Assembly (NCBI GenBank): GCA_022340585.1
Contig: JAJDNS010000067.1
Location: forward strand, 22,211 to 86,210
DNA: 64,000 nucleotides
Reading direction: 5' to 3'
DNA from: Acidobacteriota bacterium
Lineage (GTDB): Bacteria > Acidobacteriota > Vicinamibacteria > Fen-336
Shown here: in pieces, positions 16,033 through 25,900 of the stretch
Position numbering within the stretch: the first letter of the stretch is position 1
Layout: each line of letters starts with the position of its first letter
Position numbers and translations under genes: made by a program
Notes under the pieces: generated by a model
What the model was told of the DNA's origin: nothing
Seen by the model: only the letters and a program-made list of their open reading frames with translations
Database searches by the model: none

Positions 16033-16833
16033 CTGGTCCTGTTCGCCACACTGGCGCTCTGCGCCCTGCTCACGGCGCGGCTGGTCTACCGGTACGACCT
16101 CTACGAGCACGAGCCCATCCCCCTCCTCGGTGTCGCCATTGCCCTGGGAGCGGGCGCCATGTGGCTCGCCGGCGGGGTCGAGAGCTGGATCCTCTCCCGC
16201 GCGGGGGGTCCGGGAGCCCTCCAGATCGCGGCGGTGGCGGCGGTGGCCGAGGAGCTCCTGAAGGTCCTGGTGGTCGTGGCGGTGGCTCTCCTCGCTCGCC
16301 GGGAGTTCGACGATCCGATGGATGGAGTCGTCTACGGCTCCATGGCCGGCCTGGGCGCGGCTCTGGAGGAGTCGCTGTTCTACGCGGCCTCCTCCCCGTC
16401 CGGGGGGACCTGGGTGCCCGCGGGAGAGCTCGTGCGCCTGTGGGCGCACGTGGTCCTAGGCGGAATCGCCGGCTTCTCCCTGGGGTTCTGGCGGTCCCGG
16501 CCGCGACGGGCGGCCCTCGCCACCGGCGTCCTCCTGACCGTCGCGATCGCCCTCCACCTCGCCTGGGACGCGATCGTCCTCTCCGTCCCCGAGGGCTTCC
16601 CCCCGACCCTCGCCCAGAGTCTCGCCGGTGTGGGCCTCATGGTCGGCAGCCTGGTCCTCTACGGGCGCCTGGTCACCCTCGCCTCGGCCCGGTCGAAACG
16701 ACAATTCGCCCCCGACAGCCGGCAAGGGCTCTGGGGCTGGCCCTTCGACCGGCTGCTCCGCCGGTGGTACGGAGGAGCTGGCCGCGTCGCCACAGCCGAG
16801 GCTCCGCCGGCAGACCGTGATGCGAGCCCGTGA
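16033..16833 (+). CDS. PrsW-family intramembrane metalloprotease
   Basis: About 266 residues if translation starts at CTG 16033. The first in-frame ATG is 16159, but that would cut off conserved sequence: Y-D-L-Y-E-H-E-P-I-P-L-L-G upstream of it matches the Y-D-x-Y-E-x-E-P motif at the start of PrsW proteins. An in-frame stop at 15999-16001 bounds the gene, and AGGAAGG lies just before the CTG. Metal ligands and catalytic motifs are present: V-A-E-E-L-L-K, G-L-G-A-A-L-E-E-S, and H-V-V-L-G-G and H-L-A-W-D later. PrsW cleaves anti-sigma factors in Bacillus; the substrate here is unknown. The C-terminal tail after the last helix is basic. Divergent from the selenoprotein. Confidence 0.82.
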   Translation: MVLFATLALCALLTARLVYRYDLYEHEPIPLLGVAIALGAGAMWLAGGVESWILSRAGGPGALQIAAVAAVAEELLKVLVVVAVALLARREFDDPMDGVVYGSMAGLGAALEESLFYAASSPSGGTWVPAGELVRLWAHVVLGGIAGFSLGFWRSRPRRAALATGVLLTVAIALHLAWDAIVLSVPEGFPPTLAQSLAGVGLMVGSLVLYGRLVTLASARSKRQFAPDSRQGLWGWPFDRLLRRWYGGAGRVATAEAPPADRDASP

Positions 16834-16839
16834 GCCAGC

Positions 16840-19053
16840 CTACGAGGCGAGCCCGGCGGCGATGGCCTTGCCGAGCAACGTCTGCAGGCGCGCCCGGCGA
16901 TCCGGGGGCAGCGCGCGCGCACCGCGCGCGTAGGCCAGCAGACCCCGGCGGGCGTCGAACGTGAAGACCGCGCCCTGGGCGTACGCCCGACCGAACGTGC
17001 GCAGGCGTTCCTGGTCCAGGGGCGGCAGCTCGTCGTAGAGCTGCTGCCGGAGGCTCTCCAGCTCCTCTGCCTCGCTGGCGCTCAGCGTCGACGCGCCCCG
17101 CTCGGCCGCTCCCCAGGCGGTCTCGAACACGGCGGGAGGCTCGAGGACGTGGGTCCGGTTGGTGGACAGGATCAGACCCACGGTGTCCCGAGCGAGGTGA
17201 GGAAACTGCTCGGAGGCCTGGTCGATGACCGCCTGCCGCTCCCGCGCCAGGTGCAGCCAGCGGACACGGTCGTCGATCTCGCTGAAGAGGGACCCTCCCA
17301 TGTTCTCCGCCGCCGGAGCCCAGGTGTCCCAGTGCAGCCCGGCCAGAGCGGCTCCCGCGAGGACGGCCGCGGCCAGGATGACGCGCTTCGTCCAGAGCCG
17401 GATCGAGGACCAGACGCTCACGCCCTCGTCGCCGGCGTAGACGTCGCCCACGCTCCGAGGCTCGGGAATGGGGGCCAGGCGGAGCGCCGGCAGCTCGGTG
17501 GCCGCGGGAGGAGGCTGCGCCTCTCGGGACCGGGGCTCGACCGGCGGGGCGGGCGTGGGTGGCTCCTCCGAGAGGGCGGCCGAGGGCGGCGTGACCGGGG
17601 CGGGCGTGGGTGGCTCCTCCGAGAGGGCGGCCGAGGGCGGCGTGACCGGGGCGGGCGTCGCCGACGGCTCCTCGGCGACAACGGACGGCGCCGGCGCTGC
17701 CGGAAAGGATGGCTCGGCCGATTCCGCCAACGGCTGCAGCACCGGGAGAGGCAGCGCGGCCGGCTCCTCCGAGGGAAACGCTGGCCCGGAGCGCCCTCCC
17801 CGGGCGGACAGGCCGGCGACCCGCGACGTGAGCCCGCCGAGCCACAGCCGAGCCTGGCCCGGCGCCTCACGGAAAGCCACCGATGCGCGCGAGCGTATGG
17901 CGTCGAGACGGAGCACGTTCGACGTCCGCGAGCGCACCGCACCGAAGTCCAGCTCGAAGGTGGGGAGAGAGATCTCGCCACCGGGCGAGGCGTGAGACTC
18001 GAGGGGCACCCCGGGGATGTCGAAGCCGAACAGCGGAAGACCGTGCTCGAGGCGGTTGATGGGAGCCAGGCAGCGGCTCAGAACGACTCCGAGCAGGCCG
18101 GTCCACTGCAGCGCGGCTCTTGCGAGAACGGGCAGGCGAACGGGCTCGGCAGGCTCAGACGCCTCCTCGCTCGCCCGTGCTCGTCGGGACCACACACGGG
18201 GCGCGCTCGCGGGATCGTCCGCCAACGCCTGCACGCGCGGGGCCGGCGCCGCGGGACCGGCCACCGGGTCCTTCGGGACCGCCAGGGGAGACGGAGTGTC
18301 GTCCTCCTGCGGCCGCAGGGGGATCACCGGCATCTCCTCAATCGACTCTGGCCCAGCCGTGACGGACGCGGCGGTCATCGCCTCGGCGGCCAGCGGCTCC
18401 AGGTCGATCTCTTCGGCGACGGGAGCCGCGGGGGTGGCCTCGGACGGCAGTGCCCCCGGATGGGCTTCGACGGCGATCACGGCAGGAGCCGGCTCCGCTG
18501 GCTCGGGGAGGGTCGCGCCTCCGGACCCCGCACCGGCGTCCCGGGTGAGGGGGGCCTCGGGGACGAACAGGTCCTCGGGCCCGCCGCCGCCGTCGACGAT
18601 CGGGTCCTCGGTGGGGGCGGGCAGCTCCAGGGAGATCGCCTCATCCCGTGGACCGAACCGGCCTTCGGCCGGACGCCTTGGCCAAGGACCCGATTCCGCC
18701 ATTGCGATCGTGTCCTTGGCAGGACTGGGCAGCGACATCTCCTGGTCGGGAGGCGACGACGCAGCGGGGTGATCCGTAGCGTCCTCGCGCGGCGGTGGCG
18801 GCGGGGTCAGGGGCAAACCGTCCTCTCGGACCGTCGTCGGCGTGTCGGTCGGGGGTGGCTCAGGAGTCCCCTCCCGGGCGCGGCGGAAGGCCTCCGCGCG
18901 CTCCTGGATCAGGAACTCCTTCAGCGGGAGCCACTTGTTGGGGTTCCTGGTCCCCACCGCGGCCGTGGGGTCGGTCTCCCACGTGCTCAAGCCGGCGTAG
19001 TCGACCTTGAGAATGGTGCCGTCGCCGAGGCGCAGCCTGTAGATCTGGGGCAT
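16840..19053 (-). CDS. large Pro/Ala/Glu-rich protein with one membrane helix, unknown function
   Basis: 737 residues; ATG 19053 follows GGAGGGG. Residues 1-60 form a small ordered domain (I-Y-R-L-R-L-G-D-G-T-I-L-K-V-D, then W-L-P-L-K-E-F-L). A very long, probably disordered region (about 60-530) is rich in Pro, Ala, Glu and Ser and contains two exact copies plus a partial copy of a 17-residue unit. One transmembrane helix lies near 560-580 (V-I-L-A-A-A-V-L-A-G-A-A-L). The C-terminal about 155 residues are helical and ordered, with R-A-Y-A-Q-G-A-V-F-T. I do not recognise the family. The architecture (cytosolic recognition domain, long linker, one membrane pass, helical tail) suggests a scaffold or a TonB/FimV-like spanning protein, but that is speculation. 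Confidence 0.7.
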   Translation of the reverse strand: MPQIYRLRLGDGTILKVDYAGLSTWETDPTAAVGTRNPNKWLPLKEFLIQERAEAFRRAREGTPEPPPTDTPTTVREDGLPLTPPPPPREDATDHPAASSPPDQEMSLPSPAKDTIAMAESGPWPRRPAEGRFGPRDEAISLELPAPTEDPIVDGGGGPEDLFVPEAPLTRDAGAGSGGATLPEPAEPAPAVIAVEAHPGALPSEATPAAPVAEEIDLEPLAAEAMTAASVTAGPESIEEMPVIPLRPQEDDTPSPLAVPKDPVAGPAAPAPRVQALADDPASAPRVWSRRARASEEASEPAEPVRLPVLARAALQWTGLLGVVLSRCLAPINRLEHGLPLFGFDIPGVPLESHASPGGEISLPTFELDFGAVRSRTSNVLRLDAIRSRASVAFREAPGQARLWLGGLTSRVAGLSARGGRSGPAFPSEEPAALPLPVLQPLAESAEPSFPAAPAPSVVAEEPSATPAPVTPPSAALSEEPPTPAPVTPPSAALSEEPPTPAPPVEPRSREAQPPPAATELPALRLAPIPEPRSVGDVYAGDEGVSVWSSIRLWTKRVILAAAVLAGAALAGLHWDTWAPAAENMGGSLFSEIDDRVRWLHLARERQAVIDQASEQFPHLARDTVGLILSTNRTHVLEPPAVFETAWGAAERGASTLSASEAEELESLRQQLYDELPPLDQERLRTFGRAYAQGAVFTFDARRGLLAYARGARALPPDRRARLQTLLGKAIAAGLAS
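17546..17647 (-). repeat. two perfect tandem copies of a 51-bp unit (with a partial third)
   Basis: A 51-bp unit repeats exactly at 17546-17596 and 17597-17647, with about ten bases of a third copy after it. In frame, it encodes a 17-residue Pro/Ala/Glu unit inside the linker of the large unknown protein. Perfect identity implies a recent duplication or ongoing slippage. Confidence 0.85.
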
Positions 19054-19194
19054 GACCCCTCCAGAGAGTTGACGAATCCTCGGTGTCCCGCCCCAGGTGT
19101 CAGGTCTCGAAAGCTACTGCGCCGCGGCCAGCAAATCCGTGTGGGAGATCACTTCTTTGGCGGGGCGGTGGCGTTTGGGCCCGTATACTGGATA

Positions 19195-19221
19195 TTCGAC
19201 CACCGGGATCGGTTGTATAAT
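19195..19221 (+). promoter_or_regulatory. putative promoter of the GGDEF-EAL gene (TTCGAC ... TATAAT)
   Basis: A perfect TATAAT at 19216-19221 is the most consensus-like -10 in the window. TTCGAC at 19195-19200 could be a weak -35 with a 15-base spacer. The start ATG 19267 is 45 bases downstream. Confidence 0.5.
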
Positions 19222-19266
19222 CCGTACTCGGCGCACCGTCGGGGCTGAGGGAGGCGCGGGAGCGCG

Positions 19267-21378
19267 ATGAGCAAGCCGCTGAGAGCCGTGGCTGTGATCG
19301 ACTCCCCCGGCGCCGCATCCGCGATCGCCGCCGACCTCGAGGCCTGCGGACACGACGGGCGGTGCCTGATGTTCGCCTCCGGCGAGGACGACCTGGGCCG
19401 GCTGTCGCGGGCGTCGTGCACCATCGTTCTGGCCTGCCAGCCCAACCCCGCCCTGAAGCCAGAGCGGGTGATCGAGCTGCTCAGGGCTCGCGACGATGCC
19501 CCCCCGGTCGTGGTGTCCGCGGAGTCGTTCAGCGACGACGAGATGGTCTCCCTGGTGAAGGCCGGCGCCCACGACTGCGTGCGCCGCGGCGACACCCGAC
19601 GCCTGGCCTCGGCGATCCAGAGCGCGCGATCGGCCCCGCCCTCGCCGAGCCCGGCGACGCCCGACGCCACCGCGTTGACGGCCGAGCTCACGGACCATCA
19701 CCGCGCCCTCATCGAAGAGATCCCGGCCCTCACCTACGTCTGCTGGGCGGACGAGACACGCAGCGTGATCTACGTGAGCCCGCAGCTGCTGGCGATGACC
19801 GGGTACTCCACGCGCGAGTGGCTCGCCGACCCTGGCATGTGGGCGAGCCGACTCCACCCCGAGGACCGAAACCACGTTCTCCGCCGCTACCACGACGCCT
19901 GCAAGGCCCGCTCGCGCTTCGTCTCCGAGTACCGCATCCTGGACCACCAGGGTGGCACCGTGTGGTGGCGCGACGAGGGGCGGGTCATGCCCGGGCCCGA
20001 CGGTGGCGCCCGGTTCGTCCGCGGCTTCGTGCTGGACATCACGGAGCAGAAGCTGGCCGAGGAGAGCGTGCGCCGCATGCGCTTCTTCGACCAGCTCACC
20101 AACCTGCCCAATCGCTCGCTCATGCAGCTCCGTCTCTCCAGCGCCCTGTCCGCCTCCCAGGAGTCGGGGCGCCCCGTCGCCCTTCTCATCCTCGCCGTCG
20201 ACCGCTTCCGCGACACCGTCAACACCCTCGGTCACCAGTGTGGCGAGGAGATCGTGCGCGAGCTGGCGCGGAGGCTCGCCGACACGATCGGAGACGCGGA
20301 GCGCGTGGCCCGCCTCCGCGGAGACGAGTTCGGGGTGCTGCTGCCCGACGCCGACGCCGAGCTCGCGCGGAACGTGGGGGGGAGGATCCTGAAGGCCTTC
20401 GAGCGACCGATCATGGTGGAGCGGCTCCCCATCGAGCTCTCGGCGAGCGTGGGGGTCGCGGTCGCCCCCGACCACGCGAAGGAGGGCGAGGACCTGCTGC
20501 GGCGGGCCGACGCCGCGGTCCAGGCCGCCCGCGGGCTGGGGGGCGGCACCTGCACCGTCTACTCCGCCGAGCACGATCTCCACGATCCCGAGAACGTGGC
20601 CCTCCTGGGCGAGCTTCGGCGGGCGGTGGAGGCCGACGATCTGCTCCTCCACTACCAGCCGAAGGTGGACCTGCACAAGAAGACGATCGTCGGAGTGGAG
20701 GCGCTGCTGCGGTGGCCCCACTCCAAGCGGGGGATGGTGCCCCCGGGGACGTTCATCCCCCTGGCCGAGAAGACCGGCCTCATGAGGGAGCTGACCCGCC
20801 TCGTCCTCGACAAGGTCGCCCGACAGGCGCGGGGGTGGCAGAAGGATGGCTGGCCGCTACCGGTCGCCGTCAACGTCTCGGCCCGGAGCCTGCACGACCG
20901 GCTGATCGTGGACGACGTCGCGGACGCCCTCAGGACCCACGACGTCGATCCCGCACGCCTGCAGATCGAGATCACCGAGAGTGCGGTCATGGCCGACGAG
21001 AACCGCGCCGTGGAGACGCTCTCCGGCCTCACCGGGAAGGGCGTCGGCATCTCCATCGACGACTTCGGCATCGGCTACACCTCGCTCCGCCTGCTGCGGC
21101 GCCTGCCCGTCTCGGAGCTCAAGATCGACCGCTCCTTCGTCATGGGGATGGCGGGTGAGGCCGGCGAGGACACCGCCATCGTTCGCTCCACGAACGACCT
21201 CGGGCACAACCTCGGTCTCACCGTGGTCGCGGAGGGCGTCGAGAACGAGTGGACCCTCGACCTCCTCTCCGCCTTCGGCTGCGACCTCGCGCAGGGCTTC
21301 CACATCGCGCGGCCCATGCCGCCGGCCGAGCTCCCGGGCTGGATCGCCCGGTCGGACTGGAAGATGGCGGAGTGCTAG
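19267..21378 (+). CDS. GGDEF-EAL cyclic-di-GMP protein with pseudo-receiver and PAS
   Basis: 703 residues from ATG 19267. Residues about 5-120 have the receiver fold but lack the phospho-accepting Asp (V-L-A-C-Q-P-N-P at that position) and have Arg where the conserved Lys should be, so it is a pseudo-receiver. A PAS domain with PAC tail follows (about 145-265, S-E-Y-R-I-L-D-H-Q-G-G). The GGDEF domain (about 270-430) has R-G-D-E-F in place of G-G-D-E-F, a variant often still active. The EAL domain (about 445-695) keeps E-A-L-L-R-W, N-V-S-A-R-S, E-I-T-E-S, D-D-F-G-I-G-Y and L-K-I-D-R-S-F, so phosphodiesterase activity is likely. Cytosolic, no membrane helix. Divergent from the large unknown protein, sharing a 213-base gap. 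Confidence 0.92.
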   Translation: MSKPLRAVAVIDSPGAASAIAADLEACGHDGRCLMFASGEDDLGRLSRASCTIVLACQPNPALKPERVIELLRARDDAPPVVVSAESFSDDEMVSLVKAGAHDCVRRGDTRRLASAIQSARSAPPSPSPATPDATALTAELTDHHRALIEEIPALTYVCWADETRSVIYVSPQLLAMTGYSTREWLADPGMWASRLHPEDRNHVLRRYHDACKARSRFVSEYRILDHQGGTVWWRDEGRVMPGPDGGARFVRGFVLDITEQKLAEESVRRMRFFDQLTNLPNRSLMQLRLSSALSASQESGRPVALLILAVDRFRDTVNTLGHQCGEEIVRELARRLADTIGDAERVARLRGDEFGVLLPDADAELARNVGGRILKAFERPIMVERLPIELSASVGVAVAPDHAKEGEDLLRRADAAVQAARGLGGGTCTVYSAEHDLHDPENVALLGELRRAVEADDLLLHYQPKVDLHKKTIVGVEALLRWPHSKRGMVPPGTFIPLAEKTGLMRELTRLVLDKVARQARGWQKDGWPLPVAVNVSARSLHDRLIVDDVADALRTHDVDPARLQIEITESAVMADENRAVETLSGLTGKGVGISIDDFGIGYTSLRLLRRLPVSELKIDRSFVMGMAGEAGEDTAIVRSTNDLGHNLGLTVVAEGVENEWTLDLLSAFGCDLAQGFHIARPMPPAELPGWIARSDWKMAEC

Positions 21379-21384
21379 AGCGGA

Positions 21385-22758
21385 TCAGCCCTCGGGCGGA
21401 ATGTTGTGGTTCATCCGGAAGAGATTGTCCGGGTCCCACTTCTGCTTGACCGCGGCCAGTCGCTCGAAGTTGTCTCCGTAGGCGGCCCGGACCCGGTCCC
21501 GCTCGTCGGTGCCGAGCAGGTTGACGTAGACCCCCCCGGTGCTGAAGGGGGTCATCAACTCGTGAAACGCCCGCGCCCATGACGTGACCTCGTCGTCCTG
21601 GTCGGGGTCGGCCCATCCCGCCATGATGTGGAAGGAGAAGGGGGCGGTCCGATGCGGGAACGCGGTGGCCGACGGATCGACTCGACCGATGGCCCCTCCT
21701 CCCGCCCCGATGTAGACCAGGGTGAAGGCCCCGGGCAGGGCACCCACCCCGGACACGAAGGTCTCGATCGCCTCGTCGGAGAGGCCGGGGAGATCGTGCG
21801 ACCTCGACTCGTAGCGCTGGCCCGCGGGCAGGCCGGCGTCGAAGGCCTGCTGAACGGCGGTGAAGGGCTGGGGCTGGACGAACTCCAGGATGGGGTCCCC
21901 CACGCCGAGCAGGGGTCGGAGGTCGTCTTCGCCTTCCGGGTTCACGTGGAACACCACGAGGTCGACGGCGAGCTGCCCGTGGAACTCCTCGGGGAACTCG
22001 GGGATCGGCGGGACGCGCAGGATGAAGGCATAGCATTGAACCTCATCCGGCGCCTTCGCCATGACGTCACGGTACAGCCGGAGCATCTTCCCCGCGTCCT
22101 CGAGCCGGTGCACGATCTGGCCGGCCAGCACCTGGGGCCCGACCTCGTGCAGCCCGAACTCGAAGGACGTGACCACCCCGAAGTTGCCGCCCCCTCCCCG
22201 CAGGGCCCAGAAGAGCTCGGGGTGCTCGTCGGCACTGGCTCGGACCAGCCGGCCGGCCGCGGTGACGACGTCGGCCGACTGCAGGTTGTCGATGGCCATG
22301 CCGTGCCGGCGCGAGAGGTAGCCGTTCCCCCCCCCGAGGGTGAACCCCGCCACTCCCACCGTCGATACGGTCCCGCCGGGGGTCGCCAGGCCATCCTTCT
22401 GGGTCACCTCGTCGAGCTCGCCCCACCGGACTCCCGCCTCCACGCGCGCCCGTCTCGATTCGGGATCGACCACGATACCCTTCATCGAGGAGAGGTCGAT
22501 CAGGAGGCCCCCGTCGCCCACGGTGTTGGCGGCGTACGCGTGGCCTCCTCCCTTGACGGACAGCCGCAGGCCCTGCTCGCGGGCCGCGTTCACCGCGGCC
22601 TGAACGTCGCCGGCCTGGCGGCACTGCACGATCACGTCCGGCCGCCGATCGAAGCGAGCATTCCAGACGGCGCGGGCCTCGTCGTAGCCCGGGTCGCCGG
22701 GGAGGAGAACCGCGCCGCGAACGGCGGTGTCGAGGGTGCGGCGGTCGATGTCAGTCAT
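21385..22758 (-). CDS. BBE-type FAD-linked oxidoreductase
   Basis: 457 residues from ATG 22758 (AAGGAG site). The FAD-binding PCMH domain has V-K-G-G-G-H-A-Y-A-A-N with the His that normally carries the covalent 8-alpha flavin bond, then G-V-A-G-F-T-L-G-G-G-N-G-Y and G-G-G-G-N-F-G-V-V-T-S-F. The second attachment Cys of bicovalent members is absent, so mono-covalent FAD is expected. The C-terminal berberine-bridge-like motif is Y-V-N-L-L and K-x-K-W-D-P-D-N-L-F-R. Such enzymes oxidise sugars, alcohols or alkaloid-like substrates. The substrate is unknown. It is downstream of the Reg_prop kinase on the same strand with a 146-base gap, so it probably has its own promoter. Confidence 0.9.
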   Translation of the reverse strand: MTDIDRRTLDTAVRGAVLLPGDPGYDEARAVWNARFDRRPDVIVQCRQAGDVQAAVNAAREQGLRLSVKGGGHAYAANTVGDGGLLIDLSSMKGIVVDPESRRARVEAGVRWGELDEVTQKDGLATPGGTVSTVGVAGFTLGGGNGYLSRRHGMAIDNLQSADVVTAAGRLVRASADEHPELFWALRGGGGNFGVVTSFEFGLHEVGPQVLAGQIVHRLEDAGKMLRLYRDVMAKAPDEVQCYAFILRVPPIPEFPEEFHGQLAVDLVVFHVNPEGEDDLRPLLGVGDPILEFVQPQPFTAVQQAFDAGLPAGQRYESRSHDLPGLSDEAIETFVSGVGALPGAFTLVYIGAGGGAIGRVDPSATAFPHRTAPFSFHIMAGWADPDQDDEVTSWARAFHELMTPFSTGGVYVNLLGTDERDRVRAAYGDNFERLAAVKQKWDPDNLFRMNHNIPPEG

Positions 22759-22873
22759 GGGTCTCCTTCCCCGGGGGCTCCATGCCATGGCTGCCGTGCG
22801 CCAGGCGGACGAGGGGGACGAAGCCCCGCTCCAACGACTCGCTCTTCTGGTGGCGGATCACGCTCTGCTGTCG

Positions 22874-22879
22874 ATTCTA
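22874..22879 (-). promoter_or_regulatory. putative -10 box (TAGAAT) of the FAD oxidoreductase
   Basis: On the minus strand TAGAAT lies 116 bases upstream of ATG 22758, flanked by a GTC/GAC mini-palindrome (CTGTAGAATCGACAG). It lies in the 146-base gap after the kinase gene. Confidence 0.3.
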
Positions 22880-22904
22880 CAGCGGATGGCCGGAGCGCTC
22901 CGAC

Positions 22905-25900
22905 TCAATCCGGTCGATCGGCCGGCAGGTCCATCCAGACGATCGTTCCTCGACCGGGCCGGCCCTCGGACTCGAGCCAGACCCGACCGCCGTGCACCTC
23001 GACGATGCGCTTCACCAGCGACAGGCCCACTCCCGAGCCGTCGACGCCCGCGTGCAGCCGCTTGAAGAGCTCGAAGGCCTCTTCGTGGTGCGCCGGGTCG
23101 ATGCCGATGCCATTGTCACGGACGAAGAGCCGTGCGCGCCCGTCCTCGCGCCGACCGCCGACCTCGATCCGCGGTTGCTCCTGGTCACCGAGGTACTTCA
23201 GGGCGTTGTCGAGCAGGTTCTGGAGCACCTGGCGCAGGCGCGAGCGATCCACGTACAGCGTGGGCAGGTCCGGCTCCACGCTCAACTCCACGCCGCGCTC
23301 GGCGATCCGCGTGGCCATCTCCCGGGTCACCTCGTCCACCAGGGGCTTCACCGCCACCGACTCGGGCTCGCCGCGCGCCCGGCCAACCAGCGACAGCTGC
23401 AGGAGCTCGTCCAGCAGCTCGGTCATCCGCGAGGCGGAGGACTTGACGCGAGCCACGTAGTCGCCGGCTTCCGTGAGGCGACCCTTCTCCAGGTCCGCCT
23501 CGAGCAGGCCGATGAAGCCCGAGATGCTGATGAGAGGTGACTTCAGGTCGTGGGAGACCGTATAGGTGAAGCGCTCCATCTCGGCGTTCCGCTCGCCCAG
23601 GAGCAGGTTCGCCTGGGACAGCTCCAGTGTCCGCTCGTCGACGAGAGCTCTGAGGCGTTGCTCGGTCCGGGCCAGGCGCCGGCTCCTCAGCTCCGATGCC
23701 GCCCAGGCCACCGCGCCCAGGGTGGCGAACGCCAGCAGCCAGGCCCACCACGTCTGATACCAGGGCCGGCTCACCGTGAAGGAGAAGCGTGTGGGGGCGC
23801 TCACTTGGCTGCTGCCCGGCATGACCGCGCGCACCTGCAGCGTGTGGGGGCCACTGTCCATTCCGGCGAGGACGATCTCGTTGCGAACCTGCGGACGCCT
23901 CCAGGACTCGTCCCGGCCCTCCAGGCGCACCTGATAGGCCAGGTGATCCCCGTAGTGAGGCGACGCGAAGCGTGACGCGAGGTAGCCGCCGTCCGGCACC
24001 GTCGGGACCTCTACCCCGGGGTCGATCGGCTCGTCGTTGATGCGAACGTCGAGCAGGGCTGGCGGCGGCAGCGCGCCGCGAGAGCGCGGAAGCCCCTGGA
24101 GACGCGCCAGGCCCCGAGCGGTCGCCGCCGTCACTCCGCCTCCCGGCACGGGAAACAGACCTCTCACCGCCACGATCCTCGAGGGCAGCCCGGCCCCCTC
24201 GTCGAAGTGGTCGTGCTCGCCGGTCTCGGGATCGAGGCGAACCACTCCGTCACCGGTGGCGATCCAGATCGAGCAGCTCTCGTCGGCCGCAACCGCCACC
24301 ACCAACGACGAATCCCTCCCCGGGCCGAGCTCCACCCGGAAGGCCCGTCCTTCCCGGACCTCGAGGAGGCCGGCGGTGGTGCCGATCCAGTACCGGCCCT
24401 TCGCATCGACCGCGAGGTCGTAGACGTTGAAGCCGTCGGCGGGCTCGAAGGGCAGGTTCGCCACCAGCGTCGCGAAGGAGTCGCGGTCCCCGTCGTAGCG
24501 GAGGAGGAGGGCATTCGGGTCGTTGGTGGCGACGACGATCTCTCCGGTGAGTGACCGGTCGAGAGCCAGGGCCCTTCGGGGCACGCCCGCCCCGACGCCG
24601 TAGTACCGCTCCGAGCCGTCCGGGTCGAGCCGCAAGATTCCGTCGTCGGCGGCGCGGATCAGCCAGAGCCGTGAGTCCTCGTCCTGCTCGAGATCCTGGG
24701 CAAATGATCCCTCGAGGCTGAGGCGGCGCACGAGGCGCTCGCCCTCGAACTGGAGGAGGCCTGTCTCGTGAGCGGCGTACACGAAGCGACCGTCGGTCCG
24801 GAGACCCAGCAGGAAGGGCGAGGGCTCGTCGAGGAGCGCCTTCGTCACCGTCCCCCGCGGGCCGGGCCGCAACCGGTACACGTTGCGTCGATCGGAAGCG
24901 TACATCGCCCCGTTCGCGGTCTGGACGAACGACACCAGGAAGCGGCTCATCGCCTCGTCGGCGAGGCGCACCACCTCGAAGTCGGGAGGGCGGAGGTGGA
25001 GAAGGCCCTCGTCGCTGCTCAGCCAGAGGCTGCCATCCTCGTCCGCGAGGATGTGCTGGACGAGGAAGGCCGGGACGCGATCCCGGGGCGAGAACCGTCC
25101 CCCCTCCAGACGGCCGACGTGCGCCTCGAGACCGAACGTGCCGAGGACGATGTCCTCCCCGACGCGGCCGATGGCCGAGACCCGGTAGGTGTCGCTGATC
25201 TGGACGACATCGACGACGTGCCCTCCCTTCCCGACTCGAATCTCGAACAGCCCCCGGCCCGTTCCGGCCCACAGCCGGTCCTCCCCGATGGGGCGAAGCC
25301 GGTTGACCTCGGTGACGGGCCAGTCGATGGCCACGGGGACGAAGCGGTCAGCCCCTTCGTCGAAGCGATACAGCTTCCCCGTCTGGGCCGCCGCCCAGAG
25401 CGTCCCGAAGCCGTCCTCGGCAAGGCAATAGGAGCGGATGAAGCTGGCCGAGTGACTCGGGGGCGGGAGCTCGTAGCGGATCAGCCGCTCCCCGTCGACG
25501 CGGACGATTCCCTGGGGCTCCGCCACCCAGAGACGTCCCCGACGGTCCTCGTACACCGCCTTCGGGGAATGCAGGACTCCGGGTTCGGGAGCGAGAGACG
25601 CCTCGAACAGGGTGCGAAAGCCGACCCGGGCCGGGGTCCCGACGACCTCCACGAGGCCGACATCGCCGACGGCCAGCAGGCGCCCCTCACGGGTGAGCAC
25701 CAGATCCTTGGCGAACGGGAAGGAATGCTCGTCCTCGTACGTGGAGAACTCGGTCCCGTCGTATCGGACGAGCCCGGCATCCGTGGCCAGCCAGACGAAG
25801 CCGAACCGGTCCCGGGCGGAGGACTTGACCAGGTCGGTGGGCAACCCGTCAACGGTCCCGAAACGCTCCTCGACAAAGGTGCTCGCCGGGCTCGGTGGCG

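Noticed and set aside
17149..19248. A plus-strand frame of 699 residues opposite the Pro/Ala/Glu-rich protein
   Set aside because: Arg/Gly-rich shadow without a ribosome binding site. The minus-strand gene has GGAGGGG and an ordered N-terminus.
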